Positions 18,456-27,524 of a stretch of 64,000 nucleotides of DNA are shown piece after piece. A program made the translations under genes and the position numbers. This stretch comes from Neisseria yangbaofengii (GTDB lineage Bacteria; Pseudomonadota; Gammaproteobacteria; Burkholderiales; Neisseriaceae), in assembly GCF_014898075.1 (NCBI RefSeq), contig NZ_CP062976.1:620001-684000 (forward strand), in the 5' to 3' direction. The notes beneath the pieces are model-generated. The model searched no databases. It saw only the letters and a list, made by a program, of their open reading frames with translations, and was not told the origin of the DNA. Each line of letters opens with the position of its first letter. Positions within the stretch are counted from its first letter, which is position 1.

Positions 18456-20861
18456 TTATTTAAATTTCACATTCAGACCGATGCTGCCGAAGTTTTGGTA
18501 TTCGGGCTCGCCATCGTATATGGCTTGGCGTCGGCCGACTTCGTAATTGAGGCTGAGTTTTCTGCCCAACTGCCAATCGTGGCCGTATTTCAGCAGCCAA
18601 GTGTTTTCAGCGTTTTCGCCTGCCTGCCAGTAGCGGCCGATGCCTGCGCTGACCGTTTGTTGCAATTTAATGCGGTTGTCAAACGGTCGGCTGTGTGCCA
18701 AAGCCAGCGTGCCGCTTAGGCTTTTGCTGTTTTTCGGGTTGTAGTAGTGCGCTTCGGGAATGTCTTTGTTGTTGCTGTAATCCGCCCACAGCGAGCTGGA
18801 AAGTTTCCAGCGGTTGTATTGGTAGAGGTTGTTGGAAAGCCATGCGTAAGCGGCTTTGCGCACGTTGCCGTCTTCAAAATCCATCACGCTTGCGCCAATA
18901 CCTATGCGCAGGTTGTCGGAATACACATAATTTGCGCCGATGTTGTATTCATTGGCATACACGTCTTGATTCAAGGCTTTGGTCGGTGTGTTGGCGCTGT
19001 TGTAGGCGGCATTGGCATTCAGACTCAGGCGGCTGTTTAAGCGGTAATTGACACCGGCTTTGGCATAGGCTTTTTTATCCAAATTTATACCATGACCGGC
19101 TTCGATGTTGAACGTGGCCGGATAGGCGCTGATTTCCGCACCGGCACCCACACGCCCGGCGCGCAACGGTTCACCGTGGTTGGGTACATAAGTGGTTTGC
19201 TCGGTGACATAAGCGCGGTGGCCTTTGGTGCTGCGTTGGCTATATAGCGTGGCGCTTTGCTCCCATTCGGTTTTTTCAGACGGCGAGGTAGCTTTCATGG
19301 AGTTGGCGTTGACACTCAAAGCCGGTGCGCGCGCTTGGTCGTAATCCCGGAAAAAGCCTTCATAGCTTAAATTTTCACGGCTGACGCTTTGTACGGTTTG
19401 ATCGACTTTGCGCCAATTGCCGCTGGCCATCTGCATGGAAGCGATTTTGCTTTTTACCCAGTCTTGCGATTCGGGCGACAAAAATTCCTGCGCGCGGGTA
19501 AACCACATTTCAGCTTCTTCTTCGTGGCCGTTCCAGTAGGCCAGTTCGCCGCGCAAAACTTGCGCCCACGGGTCGGCCGGGTATTCGGCAATCCAGGCAT
19601 CCATTTCTTTGATGGCTTTATTGATGTCGCCACCCCATGCATCCAAACGTGCATTCCAGAAATACTGTTTGTTGTAATATGGGTTGTCGATGTGGACGGT
19701 GCGGGTGAAATCGAGCTTGGTGCGGTCGGTGTGCCAATTCGGGATTTGCGCACGCGCTTTGTCGTAATAGCCTAAATCGGCATACGCGCCGATTAAGGAT
19801 TCATTTAACTGATTGCTCACATGATTTTTCTCTGCCATTTCGCGGTCAGCCGCGGCTTGGTATATTTTGCTGGCTTTATGCGGACTGGCGGTTTCGGTTA
19901 ATGCCTGGGCGTAGTAGGCTTCAACATAGGCCGGTTGCTTGCCTAGTTTGGCCAACCGGCGGTAATCTCTGACGGCTTCTTCCGGTTTGCCGATAGCGGT
20001 GGACGCAGCCAAGCGGTCACGCAGTGCGCCGGTGTGTAAGTCGCTGCCGAATTCGGTGGTGTTCATGATGTCGGTCAGCTCGCGATAGGCTTGTTTGAGC
20101 TGATCCTGATCGTAGGTTTGCAATGCGCCGCGCAGACGTGAAGCAGCTTTATTTTTCCGTATCCATAATTGGTCGGCCCGGGTGAAATATTGCGGGAATT
20201 CTTTGAGTAAACGCTCCTGCACCGGATATGCCTGCATTTGGGCGGCCAAGCGGTAAGTCTGCAAAACCGTCTCTTTATCGGCTTGCGCGCTCATGCGTTT
20301 GCCCAAAATACTTAATTGCTCGGTTTGGGATTGAGCCTTGCTGTTGAGGTATTCTGCGGCTGCCCGAATATCGCCGTCATCACCGAAGCGGCGGCGGTAT
20401 TCTTCAATACCGGCTGCGGCTTGTGGCCGCTGACCTTGGTCAACTGCCACTAAGGCGCTGCCGAGAAAGCCGATTTTTTTCTGCGGGAAACGGGTTTGCA
20501 GCGTGCGGTAAAACTTGGCAGCTTGGTCGAATTTTTTACTGTCACGGGCGGCTTTGGCTAAGTTTTCCAATTCATCGGCCGCCAGTTCAGACGGCATACA
20601 ATCGGCGCATACGGCCAAAGCTTCTTCGCGTTGGCCGCCGCGCATTAGCAAGGCAATCAAATCGGCGCGCACGGCCGGGTGGTTGGTTTTACGATAAAGC
20701 TGCTGCAAAGCATCAACGGCTTCAATGCGTTGCGCTTCGCCGGCGCGTGAGTGGACAACCCAATGCTCGCGTTCGGCATCAATGTTTTGGGCGTAGGAAA
20801 CGACAGGTACAGAAAAACCGGCCGTCGCAACCAATAAAGAGAGTGGGCGGTTGATGTTCAT
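18456..20861 (-). CDS. pgaA: PgaA, outer-membrane PNAG export porin with TPR domain
   Basis: 801-residue outer-membrane protein that exports PNAG. The signal peptide (MNINRPLSLLVATAGF to SYAQN) is followed by a long alpha-helical tetratricopeptide region (about residues 30-500, with repeats such as AAKFYRTLQTRFP and EEAEMWFTRAQEF) and a C-terminal 16-stranded barrel (about 510-801) with alternating strands such as NLRIGIGASVMDF. It ends in Phe-Lys rather than a bare terminal Phe. First gene of pgaABCD. A DUS lies in the coding sequence near 20588. Confidence 0.95.
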   Translation of the reverse strand: MNINRPLSLLVATAGFSVPVVSYAQNIDAEREHWVVHSRAGEAQRIEAVDALQQLYRKTNHPAVRADLIALLMRGGQREEALAVCADCMPSELAADELENLAKAARDSKKFDQAAKFYRTLQTRFPQKKIGFLGSALVAVDQGQRPQAAAGIEEYRRRFGDDGDIRAAAEYLNSKAQSQTEQLSILGKRMSAQADKETVLQTYRLAAQMQAYPVQERLLKEFPQYFTRADQLWIRKNKAASRLRGALQTYDQDQLKQAYRELTDIMNTTEFGSDLHTGALRDRLAASTAIGKPEEAVRDYRRLAKLGKQPAYVEAYYAQALTETASPHKASKIYQAAADREMAEKNHVSNQLNESLIGAYADLGYYDKARAQIPNWHTDRTKLDFTRTVHIDNPYYNKQYFWNARLDAWGGDINKAIKEMDAWIAEYPADPWAQVLRGELAYWNGHEEEAEMWFTRAQEFLSPESQDWVKSKIASMQMASGNWRKVDQTVQSVSRENLSYEGFFRDYDQARAPALSVNANSMKATSPSEKTEWEQSATLYSQRSTKGHRAYVTEQTTYVPNHGEPLRAGRVGAGAEISAYPATFNIEAGHGINLDKKAYAKAGVNYRLNSRLSLNANAAYNSANTPTKALNQDVYANEYNIGANYVYSDNLRIGIGASVMDFEDGNVRKAAYAWLSNNLYQYNRWKLSSSLWADYSNNKDIPEAHYYNPKNSKSLSGTLALAHSRPFDNRIKLQQTVSAGIGRYWQAGENAENTWLLKYGHDWQLGRKLSLNYEVGRRQAIYDGEPEYQNFGSIGLNVKFK

Positions 20862-21096
20862 TGTTAAATTATCAAGCTGATGGCTGCCATGATGACAGAA
20901 GGATGAAAGGATGAGTACGTTTCGAAGAATGTGTTTGAATGTATATGGAATATACAGAATTTTTATGATATTTGTTTATCATGATTCTAATGCATCAGAT
21001 TAATGTTTCAGTTTATAAAACCTTAGCGGTTAATATTTTAACTAAATGGATAAATCATCTAGGCGGAAATAGTTTCAAGAGATAATGGAAAAAAAG

Positions 21097-21119
21097 AGGC
21101 CGTCTGAAACAGACGGCCT
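21097..21119. terminator. DUS-derived terminator of the isochorismatase-fold gene
   Basis: AGGCCGTCT and AGACGGCCT form a tight hairpin with a 5-base loop, flanked by A-runs and T-rich sequence, about 36 bases after the 21155 stop (minus strand). Confidence 0.7.
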
Positions 21120-21154
21120 GAAAAACTCTTGCAGTTGGGAGTGATAGCAAGAGA

Positions 21155-21799
21155 TTACGACACTTTTAATAAGGTGTGTAAGGAAAGGGATTCGGTTAAG
21201 CAAGGGATTTCAGCAGAATGTGTGGCTACGGTAATGCCCGTTGCACGCAGGTTGCTGATGGCTTTGAGCGTGGTCTCCGACGTGTAGCCGCAGCAGGCGC
21301 TTAAATTCAGGATAATGTGTAAGCGATGGTTGTAATATCTTAATTGTTGCGCGGTATGGGCCGCTGCCTCTTCGGTGGCCAATCCGCCGATAATTACGGT
21401 ATCCGCGCCGTTGTCATGCAGCCATTCCAATAAGCCTGTGCTGACAAGCTCGCTGGTATCGTGAAAACACACACCATGACGGTAATCACCGTTGGTTTCA
21501 ATCACATGGTCGTAATCGGCAGGGCTGGGCAGGCCGGTAAAAAGATGATTGCGGCGGCAGTTGTCTCGTTTTGGGCCGAATACCAAGCCGCTGCGATTCA
21601 GCGGGGCTTCTATGCATTCTTGACAAAACACACCGGCAGCCGAACCGTTATTTTCAATCAAAACACGTTTATCGGCGAAACGCGCTTGGCGGTTTAATTC
21701 GTCCACGATGTCTTCCGGATGGTGCAGGAAACGGTTTTCATTTGCCGCCATGCAGGAAAAACGATATTGCGGCTGAATGTCGATAGCAATAGTCGTCAT
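21155..21799 (-). CDS. Isochorismatase/nicotinamidase-fold protein lacking the catalytic Cys
   Basis: 214-residue protein of the cysteine hydrolase superfamily that includes nicotinamidase PncA. The ATG at 21799 is chosen because AGGAGA lies just upstream; a frame opening at 21922 has none. The first strand MTTIAIDIQPQ keeps the usual catalytic Asp. However, the segment that normally reads GLATDYCV reads GLATEEAA, so the nucleophilic Cys is Ala. The usual KG motif reads ETNGDY, so the Lys also appears lost, and no DWH metal motif is visible. The fold is recognisable but the protein may not be a hydrolase; it may bind a ligand or act as a subunit. Substrate unknown. Confidence 0.75.
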   Translation of the reverse strand: MTTIAIDIQPQYRFSCMAANENRFLHHPEDIVDELNRQARFADKRVLIENNGSAAGVFCQECIEAPLNRSGLVFGPKRDNCRRNHLFTGLPSPADYDHVIETNGDYRHGVCFHDTSELVSTGLLEWLHDNGADTVIIGGLATEEAAAHTAQQLRYYNHRLHIILNLSACCGYTSETTLKAISNLRATGITVATHSAEIPCLTESLSLHTLLKVS

Positions 21800-22179
21800 G
21801 ATATTTCTCCTAGTGTTGTCATCGGGTTGTCCGTCATCAATAATCAAGTTTGGATAAATGGTTTTAAAATAAGATAATCGGCTAATTCTCGATAATCGGT
21901 ATGATATCAGGATAAACGTCATATTGCCAGAAAAATTTAGTAGATTGAAATAATATATTTGGTGAATATTGAACGATAGATTGAATTGAATTTTGAAAAT
22001 GGAATTTATGATAAATAAATCAAATGATTATGGTGCAAATGGCTGTGTTTTGTTCCGATGAATACAAAATATTTTCATTCTAAGAGAATAGAGGAATGAG
22101 ACAAAAAGGCCGTCTGAAAGCATAATGTTTTCAGACGGCCTTTACCGTTAAACACTAAATAAGCGGTATTTGCGGCTGC
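21800..22179. other. Intergenic region with terminator and AT-rich stretch
   Basis: About 380 bases upstream of the isochorismatase-fold gene and downstream of the NSS transporter (both minus strand). The transporter's terminator lies at 22105-22143. The rest is AT-rich and should contain the promoter of the downstream gene. No gene seen. Confidence 0.6.
22105..22143. terminator. DUS-pair terminator after NSS transporter gene
   Basis: AAAGGCCGTCTGAAA (22105-22119) and TTTCAGACGGCCTTT (22129-22143) form a long stem 37 bases downstream of the stop on the minus strand. Confidence 0.8.
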
Positions 22180-23520
22180 TTAAATCCAGCCTAATGTATT
22201 GATGAAGACAATCAGAATGGCAATCGGAGCCAAGAAACGCAGCGTATTGAGCCATAAATGAATCACGGTTTTCGGCACGGTGCTGCCTTCGCTCATGTTT
22301 TCCAAAACCGATTGTTTATTGCGCACCCAGCCGGTAAAAATCGCTATGCTTAATGCACCAATCGGCATGATGATGGCGGAAATCATGTAATCCCACAAAT
22401 CGAAAACGGTTTTGCCGAATACTTTAAATTCGCCCGATACGCCAAATGATAAGGCTGATGGAATACCAACGATGAAAATGGCCAAGCCGATCAGCCAAGT
22501 GCGGCTTTTGCGTTTGCTTTCGTCTTGGCGGATGGTGGCGGCAATCACGGTTTCCAACATGGAGAATGCCGAAGTGAGCGTGGCAAATACCACCAGCAGC
22601 ATAAAGACGGCAAAAAGTATGGTGCCGAACGGAATTTTCATAAACACCGCAGGCAAGACGATGAAGATTAAGCCCGGGCCTTGCGATGGTTCAAAGCCGA
22701 ACGCAAAGACTGCAGGGAAAATCACCAAACCGGCCAGCAGCGACACCAATAAGTTCATCCACATAATGCTGTTGCCCGAGCGGAACAAATCCTGCTTTTT
22801 GCTCAGGTAAGACGCATAAGTAATCATGGTCGATACGCCGATGCTTAATGCAAAAAACGCCTGACCCAAAGCCATCAGCATGGTTTGCGGGGTGAAGTAG
22901 GACCAATCAGGTTTCAGCAAAAACGACACACCCTGCATGGCATTGGGCAGCGTCATCGAGCGGATGGCCAAGATGATAAACAACACAAACAAAGCCGGCA
23001 TCAGATAACGGTTGGCTTTTTCAATGCCGTCTGAAATGCCGCCTTTCACTACCCAAATCGTCATCAGCATAAATAAGCCTTGATAAAACAATACGCTCCA
23101 AGGATTGGCGATGGTGGCGCCGAACAAGGCTTCGAAGTCGGCGTCAGGGTGGATTTCGCCGGTAAACGCGTGCACCACATAATTCAGCACCCAGCCGCCG
23201 ACCACGCTGTAAAACGACAGCAACACAAAACACGCTGCCACGCCCATGCGGCCGACCCAAGGCCATTGTGAGCCGGGTGCCAGCGTTTTGAACGCATCGA
23301 CTGCATTTTTACCGCTGGTGCGGCCGATATAAAACTCCGCCAATTGCACCGGCAGCGCAACCAAGATGGTAAACAGCAAAAATAATAAAAAGAACACGGC
23401 ACCGCCATTCGTGCCGGCGGTGTAGGGGAATTTCCAAATGGCACCCAAACCAATCGCCGATCCGGCAGCGGAAAGGATAAAACCCAGTTTGGATGACCAA
23501 GAAGCAGAAGCATTCATCAT
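22180..23520 (-). CDS. Sodium-dependent transporter of the NSS/SNF family
   Basis: 446-residue inner-membrane symporter of the neurotransmitter:sodium symporter family, which usually carries amino acids with Na+. The first helix has the signature SKLGFILSAAGSAIGLGAIWKFPY (Na+ and substrate site in the unwound segment GSAIGLGAIWKFPY), followed by TNGGAVFFLLF. About 11 membrane helices are predicted, the common bacterial number. A second ATG one codon downstream is equally possible. The substrate cannot be told from sequence. Single-gene unit. Confidence 0.92.
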   Translation of the reverse strand: MMNASASWSSKLGFILSAAGSAIGLGAIWKFPYTAGTNGGAVFFLLFLLFTILVALPVQLAEFYIGRTSGKNAVDAFKTLAPGSQWPWVGRMGVAACFVLLSFYSVVGGWVLNYVVHAFTGEIHPDADFEALFGATIANPWSVLFYQGLFMLMTIWVVKGGISDGIEKANRYLMPALFVLFIILAIRSMTLPNAMQGVSFLLKPDWSYFTPQTMLMALGQAFFALSIGVSTMITYASYLSKKQDLFRSGNSIMWMNLLVSLLAGLVIFPAVFAFGFEPSQGPGLIFIVLPAVFMKIPFGTILFAVFMLLVVFATLTSAFSMLETVIAATIRQDESKRKSRTWLIGLAIFIVGIPSALSFGVSGEFKVFGKTVFDLWDYMISAIIMPIGALSIAIFTGWVRNKQSVLENMSEGSTVPKTVIHLWLNTLRFLAPIAILIVFINTLGWI

Positions 23521-23834
23521 GTATCGAAATGTAAAAAATAATGGCTGATTGTAGCAAAGCTGTTATGCAGATTGCAGCATTTGATGCTGTGGATTAGCGA
23601 TTAAGCACGGAAGGTGCCGAGAATAGATGGCATAGAGTGAAAACCATCAAAAATTTTGGAATATAAAGAATTAATACAAAGAAAATGGTTGGAAATAGAA
23701 ATATTATGCTGTCTGAAACCGGAATATCATCTTGGCGTATCAATTTTTCAAACAGGTCTCAGCATCGTCTTGGAAAGCTAGGGAAAGCTGCTACAATAGC
23801 CTCCTTTCAAAACACGTCAAACACAAGGAAAATA
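23521..23834. other. Divergent intergenic region
   Basis: 314 bases between the divergent NSS transporter and the exchanger gene. It is AT-rich and must hold both promoters. An isolated degenerate uptake-like GCTGTCTGAAA occurs near 23707. No gene or repeat recognised. Confidence 0.5.
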
Positions 23835-24797
23835 ATGCTTTACGCTATCATAGCCATTATTGCCGGTCTCGTTTTGCTGGTCTGGAGTGCCGACCGCTTT
23901 ATTGACGGCGCGGCTGCCACTGCCCGCCATTTCGGCATGTCGCCGTTGTTAATCGGTATGGTCATTGTCGGCTTCGGTACGTCTGCGCCGGAAATGGTCG
24001 TATCCGTGATGTCTGCCTTAGACGGCAGCCCCGGTATCGCTTTGGGCAACGCCTATGGTTCCAACATCACCAACATTGCCCTGATTCTGGGTATTACCGC
24101 CTTAATCAGCCCGATTATGGTGCAAAGGCAAATCGTCAAAACCGAAATGCCAATATTGCTGGTGATTACCGCCTTGGCTGCATTCCAATTGTTTGACGGC
24201 TATTTGAGCCTGATGGACGGTGCAGTATTGTTGCTGGTTCTGCTCGGTTATATGGTATGGACGGTGAAAACCAACCTGAAAGGTGTCGACAATATCGTCG
24301 AAGACCTTTCTGATGAATTGGAAAGCAGTGAAATGCCGTTGAAAAAAGGTCTGTTTTGGTTGGTTGCCGGCTTGGTGATACTGGTTTTGAGTTCGCGTCT
24401 GCTGGTGTGGGGGGCTGTTACCGTGGCGCAAAGCATGGGCGTCAGCGATTTGATTATCGGCTTGACCGTGGTGGCGGTCGGTACATCCTTGCCGGAGTTG
24501 GCGTCTTCTGTTGCTGCCGCGCGTAAAGGTGAACACGACATTGCCATCGGCAACGTGGTTGGTTCCAACTTATTCAACACTTTATCCGTGGTCGGCTTGG
24601 CTTCTGTGATTCGCCCGATGGAGGTGGCACCGGAAATCCTTACCCGCGATGTCGCCATCATGTCGAGCTTGACCGTGTTGCTGTTTATCTTCTGCTTGGG
24701 CAAAGGCGGTGCAGGTCAGATAGGCCGTCTGAAAGGCTTGGTTTTGCTGGGCTCATATGTAGCCTACACAGGTTATTTAATCAGCACCGGTTTTTAG
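23835..24797 (+). CDS. Calcium/sodium antiporter of the CaCA family (YrbG-like)
   Basis: 320-residue inner-membrane cation exchanger. The ATG at 23835 (AAGGAAAATA upstream) begins the first helix directly; an upstream extension adds 50 unlikely residues. The two inverted alpha repeats are clear: GFGTSAPEMVVSVMSA near the start and AVGTSLPELASSVAAARKG in the second half, each followed by the GNxxGSNxxN element (GNAYGSNITN, GNVVGSNLFN). About ten helices, the family norm. The ion is inferred from family only. Confidence 0.92.
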   Translation: MLYAIIAIIAGLVLLVWSADRFIDGAAATARHFGMSPLLIGMVIVGFGTSAPEMVVSVMSALDGSPGIALGNAYGSNITNIALILGITALISPIMVQRQIVKTEMPILLVITALAAFQLFDGYLSLMDGAVLLLVLLGYMVWTVKTNLKGVDNIVEDLSDELESSEMPLKKGLFWLVAGLVILVLSSRLLVWGAVTVAQSMGVSDLIIGLTVVAVGTSLPELASSVAAARKGEHDIAIGNVVGSNLFNTLSVVGLASVIRPMEVAPEILTRDVAIMSSLTVLLFIFCLGKGGAGQIGRLKGLVLLGSYVAYTGYLISTGF

Positions 24798-24907
24798 TAT
24801 ATATAGAATAAATGGTGGCTACCAACCTGATTTGTCGGGCGTGGTATTGTATCATTCACAGTATCACTTGTAGCTGCCCCGGTCTGGAATATCGAATCCG
24901 GGAAGAG

Positions 24908-26336
24908 TCAGGTGGGCCTTACCATCAAGCGTCTTCGTGGATTTGGATAACCTTGATCTTTTAGTCGAATATCGGGTCTAAGTTTAAAATCTTGTGTAAC
25001 TTTTCCTGCCGGGATAGCATTCCCATCACGAATTTGTGGGTATATTTCACTCTACCTGATACTCAATTAGGCATTTCCTGTTTTAATCTCATAAATAACC
25101 GGCTTGTTATCTGGAGATCTGGCAATAATATCAGGTCTTGTCCTCCCGCTTGCGAAACCATTTTTGAACGTTACTTCACGACTACTAACACTATACCCCC
25201 TGCGGTGGCTGCAACCAGATTTTTAACCGTGCGGCTTCTGCCCAAATCTTTCAGGGTTTTGCCGACGTTGCCTTTGTTGTTAACCAGTGAAACGGAAGCT
25301 TGGGTAGCCAGCGAGGTAAATGTTGCGTTGGCGGCGGCGGATGTGGTTCCCTGTGCTGCGCCAATCAAACCGGCACCGGTTCCTCCTGTTGCTGCGGCTA
25401 CTGCCAGGGCGATAATGGCGGCTCCGGTCAGGCCTTCGGCTTTATAGTCCCACTTGTCGTAGACAAGCTGCACCTGTTTCCAATCGACGGTTTTGGCCGT
25501 CTGAAGCTGTTTCAGGTAGGCGTATTCGGGCTGTTTGGCCAGTTTTTCGATTTCGGTTTTCAGATTGCCTTTGGGAATGTCGGCGATGTAGCCGCCGGGG
25601 GCGGTCAGTACGGGGGCGACGGGGCCTTTGAAACTCGGCAGTTTGAGGGTTTCTATGTTACTGCCGCGCCCGGCCTGTTTTTGCCAGAGAGCGGATTTTC
25701 CGGTACTTACGGTTTCGGTATATACGCTGTTTTTGATGCCTTCGAGGATAACCTTGGCATCGGCTCGCGCCTGTGCGCCTGCGCCTGCACGGATCACTGC
25801 GCCGCCGAGGGTGGTTTCAAACTGTGTCCCTTGAAGCTTGGTATCCCAGCCTGATTGTAGGTTTGCCGATTCTGCCGCTACGCGGCTGGGAAGCGCGGTT
25901 TGCATCACTTGGGTCGAGGTGTCGTGAACCCTATTGTAGGTAATGCCGATGAATTTGCGTTTTTTACGGCTGTCGAGTTTGTCGTAATTGATTTCGTCGA
26001 CGGCGCGCAGGGTCAGTTTGCGCCCGGCTTCGATATGGACGCTTCCTTTGGGTGCATCAAATACGGTGGCGTAAGCATCAATGCTGCCGCCGGATTTGAT
26101 TTCGATGCCTTGCGATGCACTGAGATTGACCGGATCAGCCTTGGCATTTTTATGCTCTTTAACTTCGGTAACGTGTTTGCGGTTGTACCATTTGCCGGTT
26201 TTATAACTGCGCTTGTTGAAAGTAAACAGCTCTCCCTGTCCGGCATAATAATATTGGTCGCCGTAGGATTGCAGCCGGATTTTACCGTTGTCGGCGCTGA
26301 TATCGGTTGCACTCAGCAGAATGCGGCAGCTTCTTG
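24908..26336 (-). pseudogene. C-terminal remnant of a two-partner-secreted adhesin/CdiA-like toxin
   Basis: The minus-strand frame from about 26336 to 25171 encodes haemagglutinin-type sequence typical of TpsA/CdiA proteins (IRLQSYGDQYYYAGQG, SQGIEIKSGGSIDAYATVF, GSVHIEAGRKLTLRAVDEI), then a Gly/Ala-rich pretoxin segment ending VVVK and a stop at 25171. It has no start or N-terminus; the 5' side is cut by integrase sequence near 26330. Past the stop, another frame encodes a toxin-like C-terminus (SGRTRPDIIARSP, then VIYEIKTGNA) interrupted by two stops and ending at 24908. The PD...ExK spacing suggests a nuclease of the restriction-endonuclease fold. No immunity gene was recognised after it. 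Confidence 0.8.
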
Positions 26337-27160
26337 AGTTGCGCGGATATTATCTGCATCACCTGAGCCGTGAATTCATCATGGCGGTCGTAGCGGCCAA
26401 GCCTTGTTCAAATAGTACTAAAAACCGTTATCTGGCTTTGATTCGGGCAATACTCAATAAAGCCGTCAAAGAGTGGGAGTGGTTGGATAAAGCCCCATAT
26501 TTGAAACTTTCATATAGTGAATCCACTTTAAAATAGTACGGCGTTGGCTCGCCCAGCCGTATTATCTATACTGTCTTCGGCTTGCCGCCTTGTCCTATTT
26601 TTAAAGTGAATCCACTATAGTGAACCGAAGCGGCGTATTCGCTGGTTGGCCAAACAAGAGACCGCACAAAGCTGAGTGCCGCTCTGCCGACTTATATGGC
26701 TGATATGGTTGTTTTCAGCCTGGCAACAGGATTGAGACAGCGTAATGTTTTGGATATGGAGTGGTCGCAAATAGACTTAACCGCGCGAAGGGCATGGATA
26801 CACGCTTCAGACAGTAAATCTGGTAGAGCAATAGGTGTTGCTTTGAATGATACGGCGGTTACCGTTCTGCTAAAACAGAGGGGAAAGCATTTCCGATTTG
26901 TTTTTACACAACAGAATGGCCGTAAAGTTCTAAGCATTAGCTCACGGATTTGGGAAAACGCTTTGGTCAAAGCAGAAATTACGGATTTCCGCCGGCATGA
27001 TTTGCGCCATACATGGGCTGGTTGGCTGATTCAGGCAGATGTTCCGCTGGCCGCCCTGTAAGAGACGGGCGGCCGGGAAAGTGTTGAGATGGTGCGCCGT
27101 TACGTGCACTTAATTCAGTACAGCATTTACAAAATCACGCGGCTTTATTGGATAAGATGA
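26327..27160 (+). pseudogene. Tyrosine recombinase (phage/island integrase), interrupted
   Basis: Remnant of a site-specific integrase that lacks its N-terminal arm-binding domain. The core-binding domain is visible (STKNRYLALIRAILNKA, then EWEWLDKAPYLKL). A Correia-type element at 26513-26619 interrupts it. The catalytic domain resumes at about 26660, with box I Arg in ATGLRQRNVLDMEW, the HDLRHTWAGWL box and the Tyr segment MVRRYVHL. An in-frame TAA at 27059-27061 precedes ETGGRESVEM, where relatives have LQELGG, so a CAA codon has probably become TAA. It ends 75 bases from a tRNA 3' end, the usual place for an integrated island. Confidence 0.85.
26513..26619. repeat. Correia-type miniature element, copy 2 (inside integrase)
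   Basis: 107 bp, ends TATAGTGAATCCACTTTAAA and TTTAAAGTGAATCCACTATA, interior closely similar to the copy at 4864. It splits the integrase gene. Confidence 0.88.
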
Positions 27161-27235
27161 ATCTTGCCGATGGCACAAATTTGACACACTTGGACAAAGG
27201 AAAGGAGAAAGAAGTATCCAAGCTGTTGATTTATT

Positions 27236-27311
<76 letters not shown>

Positions 27312-27524
27312 GTCAGAAGCAGGGGCGTATTGTATCATAATTTAACCGATCCGCAAGATTGTGCCATAGGGGGAAATTGGCAAATCGGGCGGTATGGGGT
27401 GTATCGGTTGGATATGGTTTTAACGCCGCTCAATCCGGCAAAACGCGTTATAATCAGCCCGACTGCTTTGGCAAAGCTTAATGAAAAGGCCGTCTGAAAA
27501 ACATGCGGCTGAAAGAGAGTCAAA

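Noticed and set aside
24832-24905. Inverted-repeat-like sequence near the end of the toxin remnant as an attachment site
   Set aside because: No match to the 3' end of the tRNA at 27236 was found, so there is no evidence that it is the far attachment site.
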